Shown: in pieces, positions 1-12,781 of the stretch
Layout of the letters: each line of letters starts with the position of its first letter
Position numbering within the stretch: the stretch's first letter is position 1
Assembly (NCBI RefSeq): GCF_042242105.1
Contig: NC_092027.1
Location: forward strand, 2,493,506 to 2,557,505
DNA length: 64,000 bases
DNA from: Pempheris klunzingeri
Taxonomy: Eukaryota > Chordata > Actinopteri > Acropomatiformes > Pempheridae
Direction: 5' to 3'
Notes under the pieces: generated by a model
Databases searched by the model: none
What the model saw: the letters and a program-made list of their open reading frames with translations, nothing else
What the model was told of the DNA's origin: nothing
Program-made: the position numbers and the translations under genes

Positions 1-48
1 CTACATGTTTTGGATACGCGGACCACACAGAGTTTGACACCTGACCAG
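1..48 (+). other. possible 5' non-coding exon end
   Basis: The first 48 bases end in a good splice donor (CCAG followed by GTAAGATG). This could be the 3' end of an untranslated leader exon of styk1, whose first coding exon lies 3 kb downstream, or of a gene outside the window. No reading frame can be assigned. Confidence 0.25.
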
Positions 49-3013
49 GTAAGATGACAAAAACAAACGCTGTGGATGTGACACGGAGAGCCGCAGCCAA
101 ATCACCCACCTGTGATGGGATTTTTACATTTTTGCTAACAGGTTCCCACTGAAATATTATATCACATGTTTGTTCAAATCTGGGACGACTATTCAGACAT
201 CAGATATACAGTAGTGTCTAATATCTTTCTGTATGTGTACATTATTTTGTGTATAAGAATTTTGCACAATCATGTGTGAGTAGATATACAACTTTAAACT
301 GTTGGTATTATCATTTGTGATAACTAACTGTTTTGATTTGAGTGTGCAACTAAGAAAACAGCATGTCTGTGTGTCTTTAACAGCAGGTTTCAGTGTCTGT
401 TCTCAAGTGTGTGTGTTGTGAAATGTCCTGATCTTTTGTTGTGCATGTAGGTGTGTGTTGATGCAGGAGAGTTATTAGGGCATGTGAATGTGAATGTGAA
501 GGGACAATGCAGACGAACCGGTTCAGTGACATCCACGCTTTTTAACGAGTAGAGCACGGTGTTGGTGTCTGTGTGTGTTTTGTCCACAGAAATGCTTATT
601 ACATACCAGGGAGACTTTGTAAGGGTGTGTGTATGTGTCACACGGATGATACCAAGGATGATGCTGCATTATTACCACATGAAACATGGTCACGCACACA
701 CTTTGCACCTGAACTGGTCGTGTGTCATGAGTGAGTGTCTTCACTCTGATGCTAATCCCATCACAGCGGGATGTGCTGACATGACAGGAAAGGACAACAA
801 AGCTGCGTATTTATCGTTTAATCTGTAAAACCAGCAATCCAACTGTTTATAAATGGTCTAAATTGATATTACAACCAAAAGAGGAGAGCAACGTGTAACA
901 GAACACTTTGATGTTTGCCCAGGTAGATAACACTGGCTAACTGTCTGTTAGCTTGACCTCATTTCTGTTTCTTCATGAACATGTATTGGGACTATTTGAG
1001 TATCTGGTCAGTGCTAAGCTAACAGCGTTAGCAGTGACGAGGAGGCGACCTGCAGCAAACACATGCTGACGAGCAGTGATTTGATTCCACCAGGCCAACA
1101 GAGAAAAGTCACGTTTTCCTCCACATTTGTTAAAGAAATAAGATTGACAGGGCAGGTGTGTCCCTTCCTTTTAACCCTCTGATTTGAATATGTGATCTAC
1201 TAATCATGTAAAATATGTCTGAAAAGCCCCGGGGCACAAGTTCAAATATACGGGATCAAATGTGTTCAGGGGAACTTTGCATACAAGCACACAGAAGCAG
1301 AAACCCTCGTGATCGGGACACACTTCCCCCATCAACACAGGTTCTCCATCAGTTATGTTTTAGTGTATTTCACTTTCCTTGATACACCTGTACTCAGCCA
1401 ACTTTACAGTTACAGTCTTTGACGGTCCCTTTTATCACTTATATCAGGATTCATGAGTTTAAAATGCTCACAGCGACCACGTCTGCAACAATAAAAACAA
1501 TCTTAAGAGCCCTGCAACTGTGCATGCATTAGCAAAATGACTCCATGTTGAGACTAGCAGAAAGGACAAATTAGCAGGATTGGCTAGCACTGGTGATTCG
1601 TATTTTTAACAAGATCACACTGAGAAAAGTGCTGAGCTCTGCCAGAGCTACACCTCACCACAACCACACCTAAACCTATAACCACTGTAAGCTTTATAAG
1701 ATATTCACTCAACTTTTCTTTTTTTATTTCAACCTTTGGTCCTCCGAGTGTGTTTGTAAATGTGATCTCAGGATGAATGCACTGTACACTGTGACTGCTT
1801 CATTAAAAGTGATTAAAAAAGACAAGCTTACATTCAAGATGGTGGCCAAAATAACAAGATAAGAAATTAGATTTATTCATGTCGCACTGTCCATAACTTT
1901 AGTGGATCACAACATATCAGGTAAAGAATTAATCTCCAGACGACCAAACAAGACCAAACTTTTCTGTGGATGTCAGTTTCTCAGCCATGACGTAGGCTTG
2001 TTTTCAGCTGAGCCGACTGACTTTTGCTTTGTGATTTCAAACTGACGCAGCTGTTGATGACTTGCAGCCTAAAGCGCCTGGTTCAGAGGAGTGAGGAGTC
2101 AGTTATGGTGTAAATGTTCAGCATGCAGGTGTCAATGTGCACAAAAAACATTAGGCTCATCGGTTTTTCAATATAGACAGACAGACACGCACACAAAGCT
2201 TTTAGCTGAGCACTTTCCCCTGAATATATCTGTAGCGACCAAGTAGATGTCCTGAGAAATGCCTTATTAATGGCCGACAAGCAATGAAGAGAGGACCCCT
2301 GACTGTCTCTGAATCTTACGGCTGTGACATTTAAGTGACAAACAATCTCCCTTCAATCTAACAACCGATAAATCAGCTACTCCTTATAAACACCGGGTCA
2401 TTTATCTAAAATGGCATCATAGTAAGAACAGTTCTAAGGAAATGTTCAGATGAATTCTGTGGTGTGTATCATCTGTGTGACTTGAGAAGTTTAATGGGCT
2501 GCTGAATGCCAGGTTATCCTTTCAAGGCTTTTATGGGTTTTGGGTCACTGCTGAGCGCTGGTAATGCTGATCTCTGCTCCCCTATTATCTATGTAACTGA
2601 TAGCTGGTTAACTAAACACAGAAAACAAGTCGTGGGGCACTCCTTTTCATATTTGCTCTGCGAGTGTGTCGAGATAAAAAAAAAAGGCCAGAGCTTATAT
2701 TTGCTATGCAAGCACAGATTAAAAAAAAAAAAAAAGGCTGCATTAAATATTTACAATATCAAAAGTGTTGTAAAAGTTGATCACTAACAGTTGACATCCT
2801 TCTGGGTGTGTGCTCTGCGGTTTACTGGAACAGCTCTGGAAGCAGTTAAACTCTGAACCTGCTACTTCATAGAGACGTATTAGAGGGGCAGTTGCTGCAT
2901 CCCTCTATCTAAGCTGAGGGGATTTAGGGTGGCTGCTGAGCAGAGGTAATGTTGATCTCTTCCTCCAACTGATGGTGACGTTGATCTGTCTGTGTTCCCC
3001 TCTTCCTCTCCAG
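49..3013 (+). other. non-coding, presumed styk1 leader intron
   Basis: I see no coding exon here. The stretch is AT-rich, with two long A runs near 2676 and 2721. It ends in a pyrimidine-rich acceptor just before the styk1 start codon at 3015. Confidence 0.4.
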
Positions 3014-3014
3014 C

Positions 3015-6000
3015 ATGTCATCCAACTCCACGGCTGATAATCTGTGCGCACCGGACGACACCCTCTGCAGTAAGGAAACAACTGGCACTCTTCCTCCTCA
3101 TTATCTCCCGCTCTCTCTCACTTCCTATCCTTCCACCTAAACCCGTCTCTTCTCACGTCTCCACTTTGGCTTAACTACTCCGCCCCTCCTCTGTAAGTGT
3201 CCCCTGCTTTCTCTTTAGATCTACTTTAAAAAACAGGTGTGGGGACAACAAAAGGAGGAAATACTGACTCACCCTTATACTTTACATGTACGTTATTTAC
3301 TATTTAAATCTCCTCTGTATCTCCTTTCATTCCTTTCAACCACTAAACCTTTACTTTACAACTGTCCACTCTCTCCTGCTATCGAGCCGAACTCAACTGC
3401 TGTCGGGGTTTTTGTTTCCTCATCTTGTTTTTTAGCAGGTGAATTAAAAAACAGGCTTCTCTCTTCATTTACTGAGAGACTTTTCCATCTTTGTCCTCAT
3501 TCTTTTTAATATTTAACATCTTTTTTCCACAGTCTTGTCACTTATTTATCTGTCGGTCTCACTTCATTTCTCTGCCTACTGTGTATTTCCATTACAGGAG
3601 ATACCAGCAGACCCACAGCTACATGATTTGTCCTGATAGCAGTGAATGAAAGTTTAAAGCCATTTTAGGTGATACAAAAGACATAAAGTGAACTCTGGCA
3701 AATCTGGCAATTTAATAAGCATTAAGTACGTCATTATTTAACTACAACACTGTACGATGATGTTGCAACAGCCAGTCCGATAGATAATAGGACATGAAAC
3801 ACAGGAGCTCCAAGTTATCTGCGATTACACAATCAGATGGAGTGATACCTGCCGGCACTCCTGGAAGGTCTTTGTGAACACGGTTCTTTTGTTATCTAGA
3901 CAAGCCTTTCAACAACTAAACCAGTATTTTGCATGTTTTAGCTTCACTCCAGATTAATATCTTTAACACTGCTGTCGAGTTTTCTGGAGCTTACCATACT
4001 GTTTAGGATAACTCAGCGTTCCCCCTCATCAATCATGACGTAATTTGGTTCCACACATCTCTGTCATGTAAAAATCACGTTACATTAATTATAATGTAGG
4101 TGCAGTTGGTGTTTTTGTCTTTGTTAAGCAAGTTTTGAACTCTGGTTTGACTGTTTTTTTAAGTCTGATTTATCAGTTTGTCAATTTAACAAAGCATAAA
4201 GATACTGTGAGCCATAAATACATGAATAAAATTACACAGGCGTGAAGAAAAATGTACAAATCTTCCATCATTAACACTCAAATTATTATTCCAGAAGAGT
4301 AAAGCAGTAAAAAATATTGTTTCACTAATTGTACACACACACACACAGAGCAGAAACATGTAATAAATAGAGATATAATACAGTGTTTTTACATGTGAAG
4401 TGATTTAAACCAACTAGTTTTGTGCCAATAAATCACTGAAAATATTAATTCAGTTTCAAAAATAATTTCTTGGGTCTATATTCATAAATGAGATACTGCA
4501 TAAGAGCCACAAATGTGAACTGTCATCTACTTTCAACAGGTTTCCTCAGGAAACCCTCAGGAGGTTTATTTAAGCTAAATATTCCAATCAATAGAATAGG
4601 ATAGAACTGAAACACTTCAGTGTAAACAGCTTAAAATGTTGGACTTGTGCTGAGTGTTTGTGGAGGAAAGGTCCTGAGAGTTCAAGCTCAAACTAAGTCC
4701 TTATTGTCAATGACAGGAAATGATTTATGACATTCTGCATATCCCCACCACACCACACCGAAGAATGTGCCACAACCAGAGCGTGATGTTTACACACATC
4801 AGTGGCTTTGCATTCTAGTTTCCTCCTTCCAGCAACACTGGATTCACACCAGGATTTCAAGAACAGGAGTGTAAGATGACGGATTTGATGGCCACTGCTA
4901 CAGCCAACACTGCTGTAATGTTACATAAAGGTGTGGTGATCTACACCCAGCAGAGTATGGCATTAAAAAGGTCAATACGGATGATATATGGAGGGTATAA
5001 TCACAAATAAATACACCAATACCAATAAATGAAAGCAGTAAAACTAATATGAATAAATACTAAATAAATACTAAATAAAAAGGCTCATTCATTCAACAGG
5101 CTAATACGTGTGATCAAATCAATCTTCTGTGAATGTCAATGCATGACTCACACTAGAGTGTCTGGGCCAAGTGAGGCAGAGGCAGCGGCCGAGCAGCCAG
5201 CAACACGACAGGGACGAGCAACTGTGATGAATGTTGTCCACCTGCCTTTAGCATATGCAGACAAACAATAGAGAAATAAAGACACTGCAGAAAAGAGACA
5301 GAACATAACGGCATTAAAAAGCAGGCTGTGTGCACACGGATATGATAGACTATATCTGGATACACAGTACGGATTTTTGAGTTGGGAACTGATGGTTTTA
5401 CTGCTAACATATCTGAGTGATTATAAAATTAGTCTGATTTAAAAGTTAATTTTTCTATTGTTAAAACACTGACTGGGGTAATAAGAGGTGTATTCAACTA
5501 CTGACACCTTTTGGTAAACTATAGAGTCATCTAGCTATTAATCAACATATCAACACTGGCGTAAATGGAGGATGATGTAATGTTACGCTAGAACATCCCG
5601 TCAACACTTGGGAGGTGAGAACATTTTAACAGCCAACAGACTCATCCCATCAAAGTGCCCTGAGCTGAACATCAACACCAAACCTTCTGCTCAACTTAAG
5701 TGAGAGAAACAAGTGGTGAGGACATCCCTGCTGTGTGACAGTCTTACAAATCAGACCTACAAACAAACAAGTCAGTCGTAACAATGCATCTTCTCCTCTT
5801 TGGTCCCGACACTGACACATGAACTTCCTCTCTTTCTTTCTCTCTCTCAGTTGTAAGGGAGCATGAGCAGGGGGTGATCATCGTCCCCACGATGCTCCTC
5901 GTGGCCACCCTGGCCACCTTACTGGGCCTGTGCTTGATGAGGTATTGCCCTGAACGGAAGCGGACACCGACCACGGCCCCTCAGCGGTACCACAGCTCAT

Positions 6001-9000
6001 CGCACAGACGCACACAGAGGCACAGCCACAGACATCACCTGCAGGGCATTGACGGTAAGGAGGCATGCAGAAGTCTGTGTCTACTTTCATCTTAGTCCTC
6101 TTATATTTTTTTATTGACTCAATTTCTCACTCTCTCAATAGCACCCCCAGGGATAAACCCTCTGGAACATGAGGAGCTGCCAATGTCAGTTCAACAAGTG
6201 CAGCGGAACGTCAAGCCCACTCTGGCTGCAGTACCACAGACGTCCACAGAGAGGCATCATGGAGCCTTCGGCCAGATCACTGCCCTGCCACTGTCCTTCT
6301 CCATTAAGCAGAGCGACACAGTCAGCCTCTACAGAGCCCGAATGGACAACAGGAACGTCGTCCTGAGGGTGCTCAAAGGTAAAGTGAGCTGTGCAAAGTC
6401 AAATCTGAAACACGAAAGCACAGAAAAATGTTTTGCTCTCTTCTCAGCGACTGGGAGATTTGAGGAATGGTCTGATGATTTTACTCTCAGTAGCATCAAA
6501 CGGACAGGCTTCTCATTTGCTTTCCACCTTCCACCACGCTGTATTTACCAACTTCCCTATTAATCTATGAATGTAATCCCCTTCAGAAACAGCAAACAGC
6601 AGTGAGAAGCAGCACTTCTTGGGTTTCGCCTCCTATGTGTCAGGACTGGGGCCGCACCCCTTCTTACCTGTGCTGCTAGGTGTGGTTTCCGTGCAGTCGC
6701 CGTTGATGATGGTCGTGGAGGAGCTGCAGCACAGAGACCTGCTGGGGTTCCTGTGGAGATGTCGGCAGGTACGGTAATCGAACAATGACAAAAACACAGA
6801 CGGATTGGTTTACATCACACACTGCAGGGTATGTGCCCACAGTAATGAGTCAGCACATTTCATGTTAAACGCTTTGAGTACTTTAAAATGGGAAGAAACA
6901 TTCAGTCCAGCCATAGTTGGGGTCATGTAGTGCAGTAAAGAAGTAAAGAGGAGCCTCTGCCAACCATCTTAAAGACACATAAAAATGTCTATAAAGCCAA
7001 AGCACTCACATTATTTAAACCCTTCAAAGTGGAAACATATGCATCTTTTATCCATTATATGATAGATAAATGACAGTATGATTGATAATTATTTGATTAC
7101 CTCCAAACTGGCTGTTGAACCTGTGACTTCTAAAATATAGTGTATCTAAAGTAATTGCTAATTAAGTAAGTACTTAAGAGAGAGACACCAGTATCCACAG
7201 TTACTTAAACTGGTTCCAGTATGTTCAGAGGACAAAGGACCACTGGCCTGACACACTAATGGACCAGACTATGTGAGTGCCAGGTGTGACAGCAGGTTAT
7301 GAACACAGTCAGACAGAAGGGCATCACATAAAAGGCTGCAGTCCACCCATGAGGACACTAACAAAAACACTTGTTTTCTTCCTCCTCCTCCTCCTCCTCC
7401 TCCTCCTCTCTTACTGAAGGATATCTCAAGTTTAGAGTCTTCATGTGACATGACAGAGAAGAGAATCTTCACCATGGCAAGACAAGTGGCTTCTGCTCTG
7501 GTTGGTTAAACCTCTGTTTGTCTGTCTGTCTGACTATATATGTTATAATTTGGTGGCAAGCAAAAGTCTCTCTGTTTATTTCTTGTCTCAGTTTTCCCCT
7601 GATGACCCAATTACAGATCAAAAACATTCTAAACAGTAAAAAAAAAAATCACTCTTCAGGTTAAGATTAGTTAAGTTGTTATGCTGTCACATGAAACAAT
7701 ATACAATCTGCAAAAGTATGACTACAGTATAAATTATTATAAATATAGACATAAGACCAGTTGATGTCCACATTTCACATTTTTATCTTGTAGCGTCCTC
7801 CTATTATCTTACCTTATCTGAACATCCTCTAGGAGTACCTGCACAGTCAGCGCTGCATCCATGGCGACATCGGAGCTCGCAGCGTTCTGGTTGGTGGAGA
7901 TCTGACAGCTAAACTGTGGGGATTGGGCTCGGCCTACCGCAGGAGCAGACAGGCTGATTTAGTAGAGGACGTGGAGATGAGGAAGTGGCAGGCGCCCGAA
8001 GTGCTGTCCAGAGGAGCCATCAGTCAGAGCAGCGATGTGTGAGTGTCCAAGTGCTCTGTAAGAATATTAAACAATGCAGTGAAGATGGTGGAATATAAAG
8101 CACATCAGTTATCAAAGAGGGAGCTTGATTACTATCCCAGTCAATCTCAGAGTGTTAAATAATGAGTAGCACATGCTTAATATTACTACATTCTACCAAA
8201 GGTTTACAGTTGGCTGCATACACAGAGATCAGCTGATTTTGTTTATGGGATATAAAGTTTGCATTTCTACACAAAGTTCAATCTATAAACATCTGAAACC
8301 AAAATCCTGTCCCTTTTATTGACATACTGTCCTCTCTAACTCTTTGACAGGTGGTCCTTCGGTATCCTGCTCTATGAAATGGTCACACTGGGTGGGTGTT
8401 TACTTATGTTTACACATTAAATATATAACTGCACTGCAAGACATTTGAGTACAAGTTTGACCACTATTACCAGCAAAGAAAAAATATGAACTCACTTTGA
8501 AAGATAATAAACGGTTCACTAAGAGCCGCTATGGTGATGATCCTTTAAAACATTAACATTTAAACTATTAGTACACAGTCGTCAAGTGAGGGGTCTTTAT
8601 GCTTATATATAATATTCCAATGTGTTACAGGTGACCCACCGTTTGCTCAGCTCATGGCGACTGAACTTCTGCAGTATCTACAAAGAGGAAACCATCTCAA
8701 ACGGCCGGCCAACTGCTCCAACTCACTGTAAGAGAAAAAACAGAACACTGTTTTATTCCATAATGCTGCAGAGTGCCAACGCTGGAAACACCAGCACCTC
8801 ACCTACAAAAGTGTGTTCTATCATCAGTTTTTATTCTGAAATGTCTGAAGTAGAAGAGGTGGGAAAACCCTCTTTCTGATATAAGCTGGTTAAATATTCT
8901 TAATGATTTCAGTACCAACCAACCTCTAAAACCTGCATAAGACCTTTTTGGTCATACTTATTAACATAAAAACAGCTCCACTCTTTTTTGGCTAACTGGC

Positions 9001-9614
9001 ACTAAAAACTAAACCTAGAGTTTACCTGGCCGAGCAGGTTAAACAGGCACATATAACTTTGTTAGCTTAAGTTAGCAAGCAAACTAGCTAGCTAGTGCCA
9101 AGCTAATGTCAAGACTTAACTGGATTGACGGTTTTGTTGTTTATTTTACTCTAGCTGATAAAATTACAAATCATTTTGCTCTAAATATCATTAATTCTCT
9201 TTTCAAACAGAAATCATTTAGAAGGTAGATTAATTAGTGTTAACATTATCAAATACTGCTAAACTATTAGACAAGCTAAGCTAAGCTAGGCTAGTCCCAC
9301 TAGCTACACCAACAGCACACTTCCCATGAAGAACGCAGCGTAAATAAAATGTTGTAATTAACTGTTAGCTATGTTTCTACACTAATTTGAGAATAAAAAT
9401 ATTTACTCTGGTGTGTAGGTACTCCATCATCGGGTCCTGCTGTCATTGGCGCCCCCAGCAACGACTCTCCGTGCCGGGCCTGATTAGAAAACTTGAGGCG
9501 GGAGAGAAATCAGCCAATGGGAGGACAGTTCTCAGAGCGCCGGAACCACTAAACATCGAGAGATACCTGCGGGAGGCGGGCTACGGAGAGGCGTTCAACT
9601 ATGCTGTGCTCTGA
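3015..9614 (+). CDS. styk1: STYK1, membrane-anchored receptor-like pseudokinase
   Basis: Nine coding exons with matching phases: 3015-3069, 5851-6054, 6142-6378, 6587-6768, 7420-7500, 7833-8038, 8351-8391, 8631-8727 and 9419-9614. They give 432 aa (human STYK1 is 422). A short extracellular end is followed by one membrane span at about residues 27-47, which includes VIIVPT as in mammals. A protein-kinase-like domain follows, with the C-lobe motif WSFGILLYEMVTLG. STYK1/NOK is known as a single-pass tyrosine-kinase-like protein linked to growth and autophagy signalling. Three catalytic positions look wrong: the beta-3 lysine is Arg162 (VVLR), the catalytic loop reads HGDIGARS so the metal-binding Asn is Ser270, and DFG is replaced by WGLG (282-285). 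I infer a pseudokinase. The start was chosen because the 18-residue first exon splices in phase into the conserved pre-membrane segment. The donor at 7501 (GTTGGT) is weaker than the others. Confidence 0.93.
3070..5850 (+). other. styk1 intron 1
   Basis: Intron between the first two coding exons (donor GTAAGG, acceptor after TCTCTCTCAG). It contains a short CA run near 4334 and no recognisable exon. Confidence 0.6.
6769..7419 (+). other. styk1 intron with (CCT)n acceptor tract
   Basis: Intron ending in a (CCT)n run at about 7380-7408. The run supplies the polypyrimidine tract for the 81-nt exon at 7420-7500. No other feature seen. Confidence 0.5.
8039..8350 (+). other. styk1 intron
   Basis: Intron between the exons ending in AGCGATGT and beginning GTGGTCC. 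The split valine codon restores the DVWSFG motif across the junction. Nothing else seen. Confidence 0.6.
8728..9418 (+). other. styk1 last intron
   Basis: Intron before the final coding exon. It holds clusters of GCTA/TTAGC-type words (around 9055-9110 and 9280-9310) of the kind common in fish dispersed repeats. No exon seen. Confidence 0.5.
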
Positions 9615-10100
9615 TTGGCTGAGAGTGCCGTCAGTCAGGACTACGTCAGAGCTGTAGTTGTCGCTCATTGGTCGGGAGATTTTCTTTCGCACTCGAGGAG
9701 CGAGGATGCTGCAAGGATGAAGAGTCATTGATGAAGAACTTCATCAGGACTTTAGCACATTATTATTAATTCTACGACAGAAAACTTTCGTTGATTGGAA
9801 CACTTAAAAGACTTTATATTTATGAAGCACACTGACTTTATGTGTTTAAAGAGTAATATATGGATTGTGAATATTTATTTTCTACGGTCATCTTAAAGTA
9901 TATTATGTACAAAGTTTCTCAGAGGCAAACAGCAGAACTGAATTTTCCCCGTTACCTTAAAGCACAGCCCAACGTCAGCTCTAACCCTAATGGGACCCTT
10001 CCTCTCAAGGACTGAAGTCCTGATTCACAGTAGACCCTGAACAGTGACTACAGACAATGGGGGCTAGCAAATACCAAAATTAAATTATTGCAATGCTGAA
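9615..10100 (+). other. styk1: styk1 3' UTR (approximate)
   Basis: Non-coding sequence after the styk1 stop codon. An ATTAAA hexamer at 10079-10084 is the first plausible poly(A) signal on this strand, so the end given is an estimate. Confidence 0.35.
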
Positions 10101-10283
10101 AATGATCCGCTTTGCTAAAATACTTAAACTTAAACTTAAAATAATGGTAAGTGGGCTGCACTTGTATAGTGACTTCTCTAGTCCTTTCAACCACTTTCAC
10201 ACTCACGCAGTGACGGGAGGTTCAGCTCCGTTTCAAAAATTAAAACCCAGACGCATCACAGTTTGAAAACAGTTCCTTGATTA

Positions 10284-12781
10284 TTTATTTGCATGATAGT
10301 ATCGTTAGCTTCTCCTCGTTCAACTTAGTCCGTCCAAGATTTAGCGGTTTCTCTGATTATTGCAAGCAAACACATTTTGATTCTGAAGTAGCATCTTGAT
10401 GAAAAAAAAAAAAAAAGAGAGAAAGAGAAAGAAAGCGAAAACAAAAAGCCGTTATTTTGTGAGAAAAGTGCTACTTTTTGGGAAAACGATGATTGAATGA
10501 ACAAAGTTGTAACGGTCTGCTTGTTAACAAATGCTATAACGCTAATCACCGCAGAACTGCAGTGATCTGACTAAGAAACTGTGGCTCACATCTCTTGTAA
10601 AGCAGCACGAGTGCTTTTTTTTGGTCTTCACAATATGCAGAGGGACCTGCTGATTCAAACACTCCAAAGTCCTGGGGCGGCTATGACATAGAAACACACA
10701 GCTATGAAAGATTATTCATCCTTTTTGAAAAGAAAATACTGTAATCGCCACAGTCACTAACAATAAAGCCAAAGATCGCTAGCTAGGAAGGTAAATACTG
10801 TTGGTAGTTACACGCTATGTGACAAAGCTATGAGGAAGACAGCAAATTTCCTTAATCAAGGTAGCTACTATTCAGTCACGCTTTTTGGGAAAGGCAACAG
10901 ATGTCATTGCTTGAAATAACAATTGTAAAAAAGTAAGCACTAATATAAAACAAGGAATGATATGAAAAGCAGTTAGAAAACAGACAAATCTTCATCTAAA
11001 TCTATCGTAGAGACTAGTGAGAAAGGCCACAAGGTTCACAGAGAGAGAACATGAGAAAACTCCTACAGTAAAAAGCTTAAACAAGGCAGTCCAGCAAACA
11101 AATGTGCGTTTAAATATAAAGGCAAATTTTACACTTATTACATTATAGTTTAAGTTTCTCACTCACTCACACATTCACTCACTCGCTCACTCAGGTATGT
11201 TTTTTTTTCCCATCCATCCTAAACGTAGGTCCACATGTGGCTGCCGGCCTGTTTTTCTTCACGGTTTTGCTCATGAACGCAGCTCAAAGATACTTCAGGT
11301 TAACAGCTTATCTTCACATTTGCAGCTTACTTCCATTCGTCATGTGTTGCAGCATTTTTCTTTTCAACTTTTTTCGGCGCTTCACAAAATCAAGCCCATG
11401 ACGTTACCCTTCACTCACGCGCAGACTTTTTGTTTCCATCTGCTGGTTTGAAAAACAGTAACATTCTTGTAATTGCCCAACCGAACAAAAAGAGTCACAG
11501 GTTTTTGCAGATTATAGTCCTTTAAAAAAAACTTTAAAAATGCTGGATCTGATAGAGATATGCAGTGAAAAATTCTTAATGTGAAAACAGTTTTGGAAAA
11601 GCAGATTCTGCAGTGGTGTCCTACCAACTGCTGGTGTGCTCTGTGTGTACAAATAAAGAGGACGAGTGAGAAAACTGGATGCAGCATCAGTATTCTTGCC
11701 TCACTTAAAATAGGAAATATTCTCTGAACCTCGAGGGATTCGGGTTTCATTTGGCATTTCTGCCATTTCGGTACCCTGTAGCCTGACTGTACCCTGTTAA
11801 CTGTAGAACAGGCCACTTCCAAACTAAAAGTGCCAACATTTAAAACCGATGATGCCTTTTCTTACAAAATGAGTTTGAAAGTACTGGTTTTTACAGATTA
11901 AAGTTATAAATCATCTGAGTGCTTTCCACACAAAATGCCTATTGAAAATAAAATCAACTGAGATGTTGACCGACATAAGTTTAAGTTATAATTTAATTCT
12001 GCATGTTTTTTTACTGCATTTCGGTCCCATTTCTATTGAAATTATTATTTGTAATCAAAACCACGTCTTAGTGTTTGAGTCCAGTATTTGTTTCGAAGCC
12101 AAAGAAGTGGGAAAGTCTTTCAAAAATACTTTTCCTGTACAATATGGTACAATGCTTGATCAGCAGTGTGTTTATCTGTGAGCTCCTTCAGTATTTTGAG
12201 TGTTTGGCTGAACTCTAACAGACGTGTGGGATAATAGAAAGTGAGGTAACAAAAAAGTGAAACAAGATTAGCTTAGCCTGGAGCAAAGTCTGCAGCCAAA
12301 ACGTGGGGAATCCTGTGCAAGTACTAACCCAAACCCTGATTACACAGCAAGTGATTTCAGCATCGAAAATACATTCAAAAAGCTTCATTTCTGCATTTCA
12401 GAGGACATGCAGAAGACTGAAATTGTGCATCTAAAAAGAAAATGAAACCACTTGGTAAAATCGCATTTTAGGGAACACGCATCTTCAAAAAAACGTAGTT
12501 GGTTGTCTGTAGTGTTTGACATGATAGATTTGCAGTCCTGTGCAGGTACGACCGTTAAAAATGTGGCGACGAGTGGACCAATCACCACCAGACTCCAGTG
12601 CTGCAGCCCTTGTTAGGACTAAAGAGCCTTGGCTTTGTTTGGAGGATGAACTGTACCTCATACATTCACCTGCAGGACTCTGCTGCTCTGGAACCAGTTC
12701 CCTATGTGAACTGGGAGCGGAGCAGGAGTTTGGGGTAAATGCTCAGGGCTTGACTTTGAACATGGTGGATTAACACTGACA
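10284..12781 (-). other. phc1: phc1 3' UTR (approximate)
   Basis: About 2.5 kb without credible exons follows the phc1 stop codon on the minus strand. An AATAAA lies at 10284-10289 (minus strand). The length fits a long trailer, but no transcript evidence is available. Confidence 0.45.
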
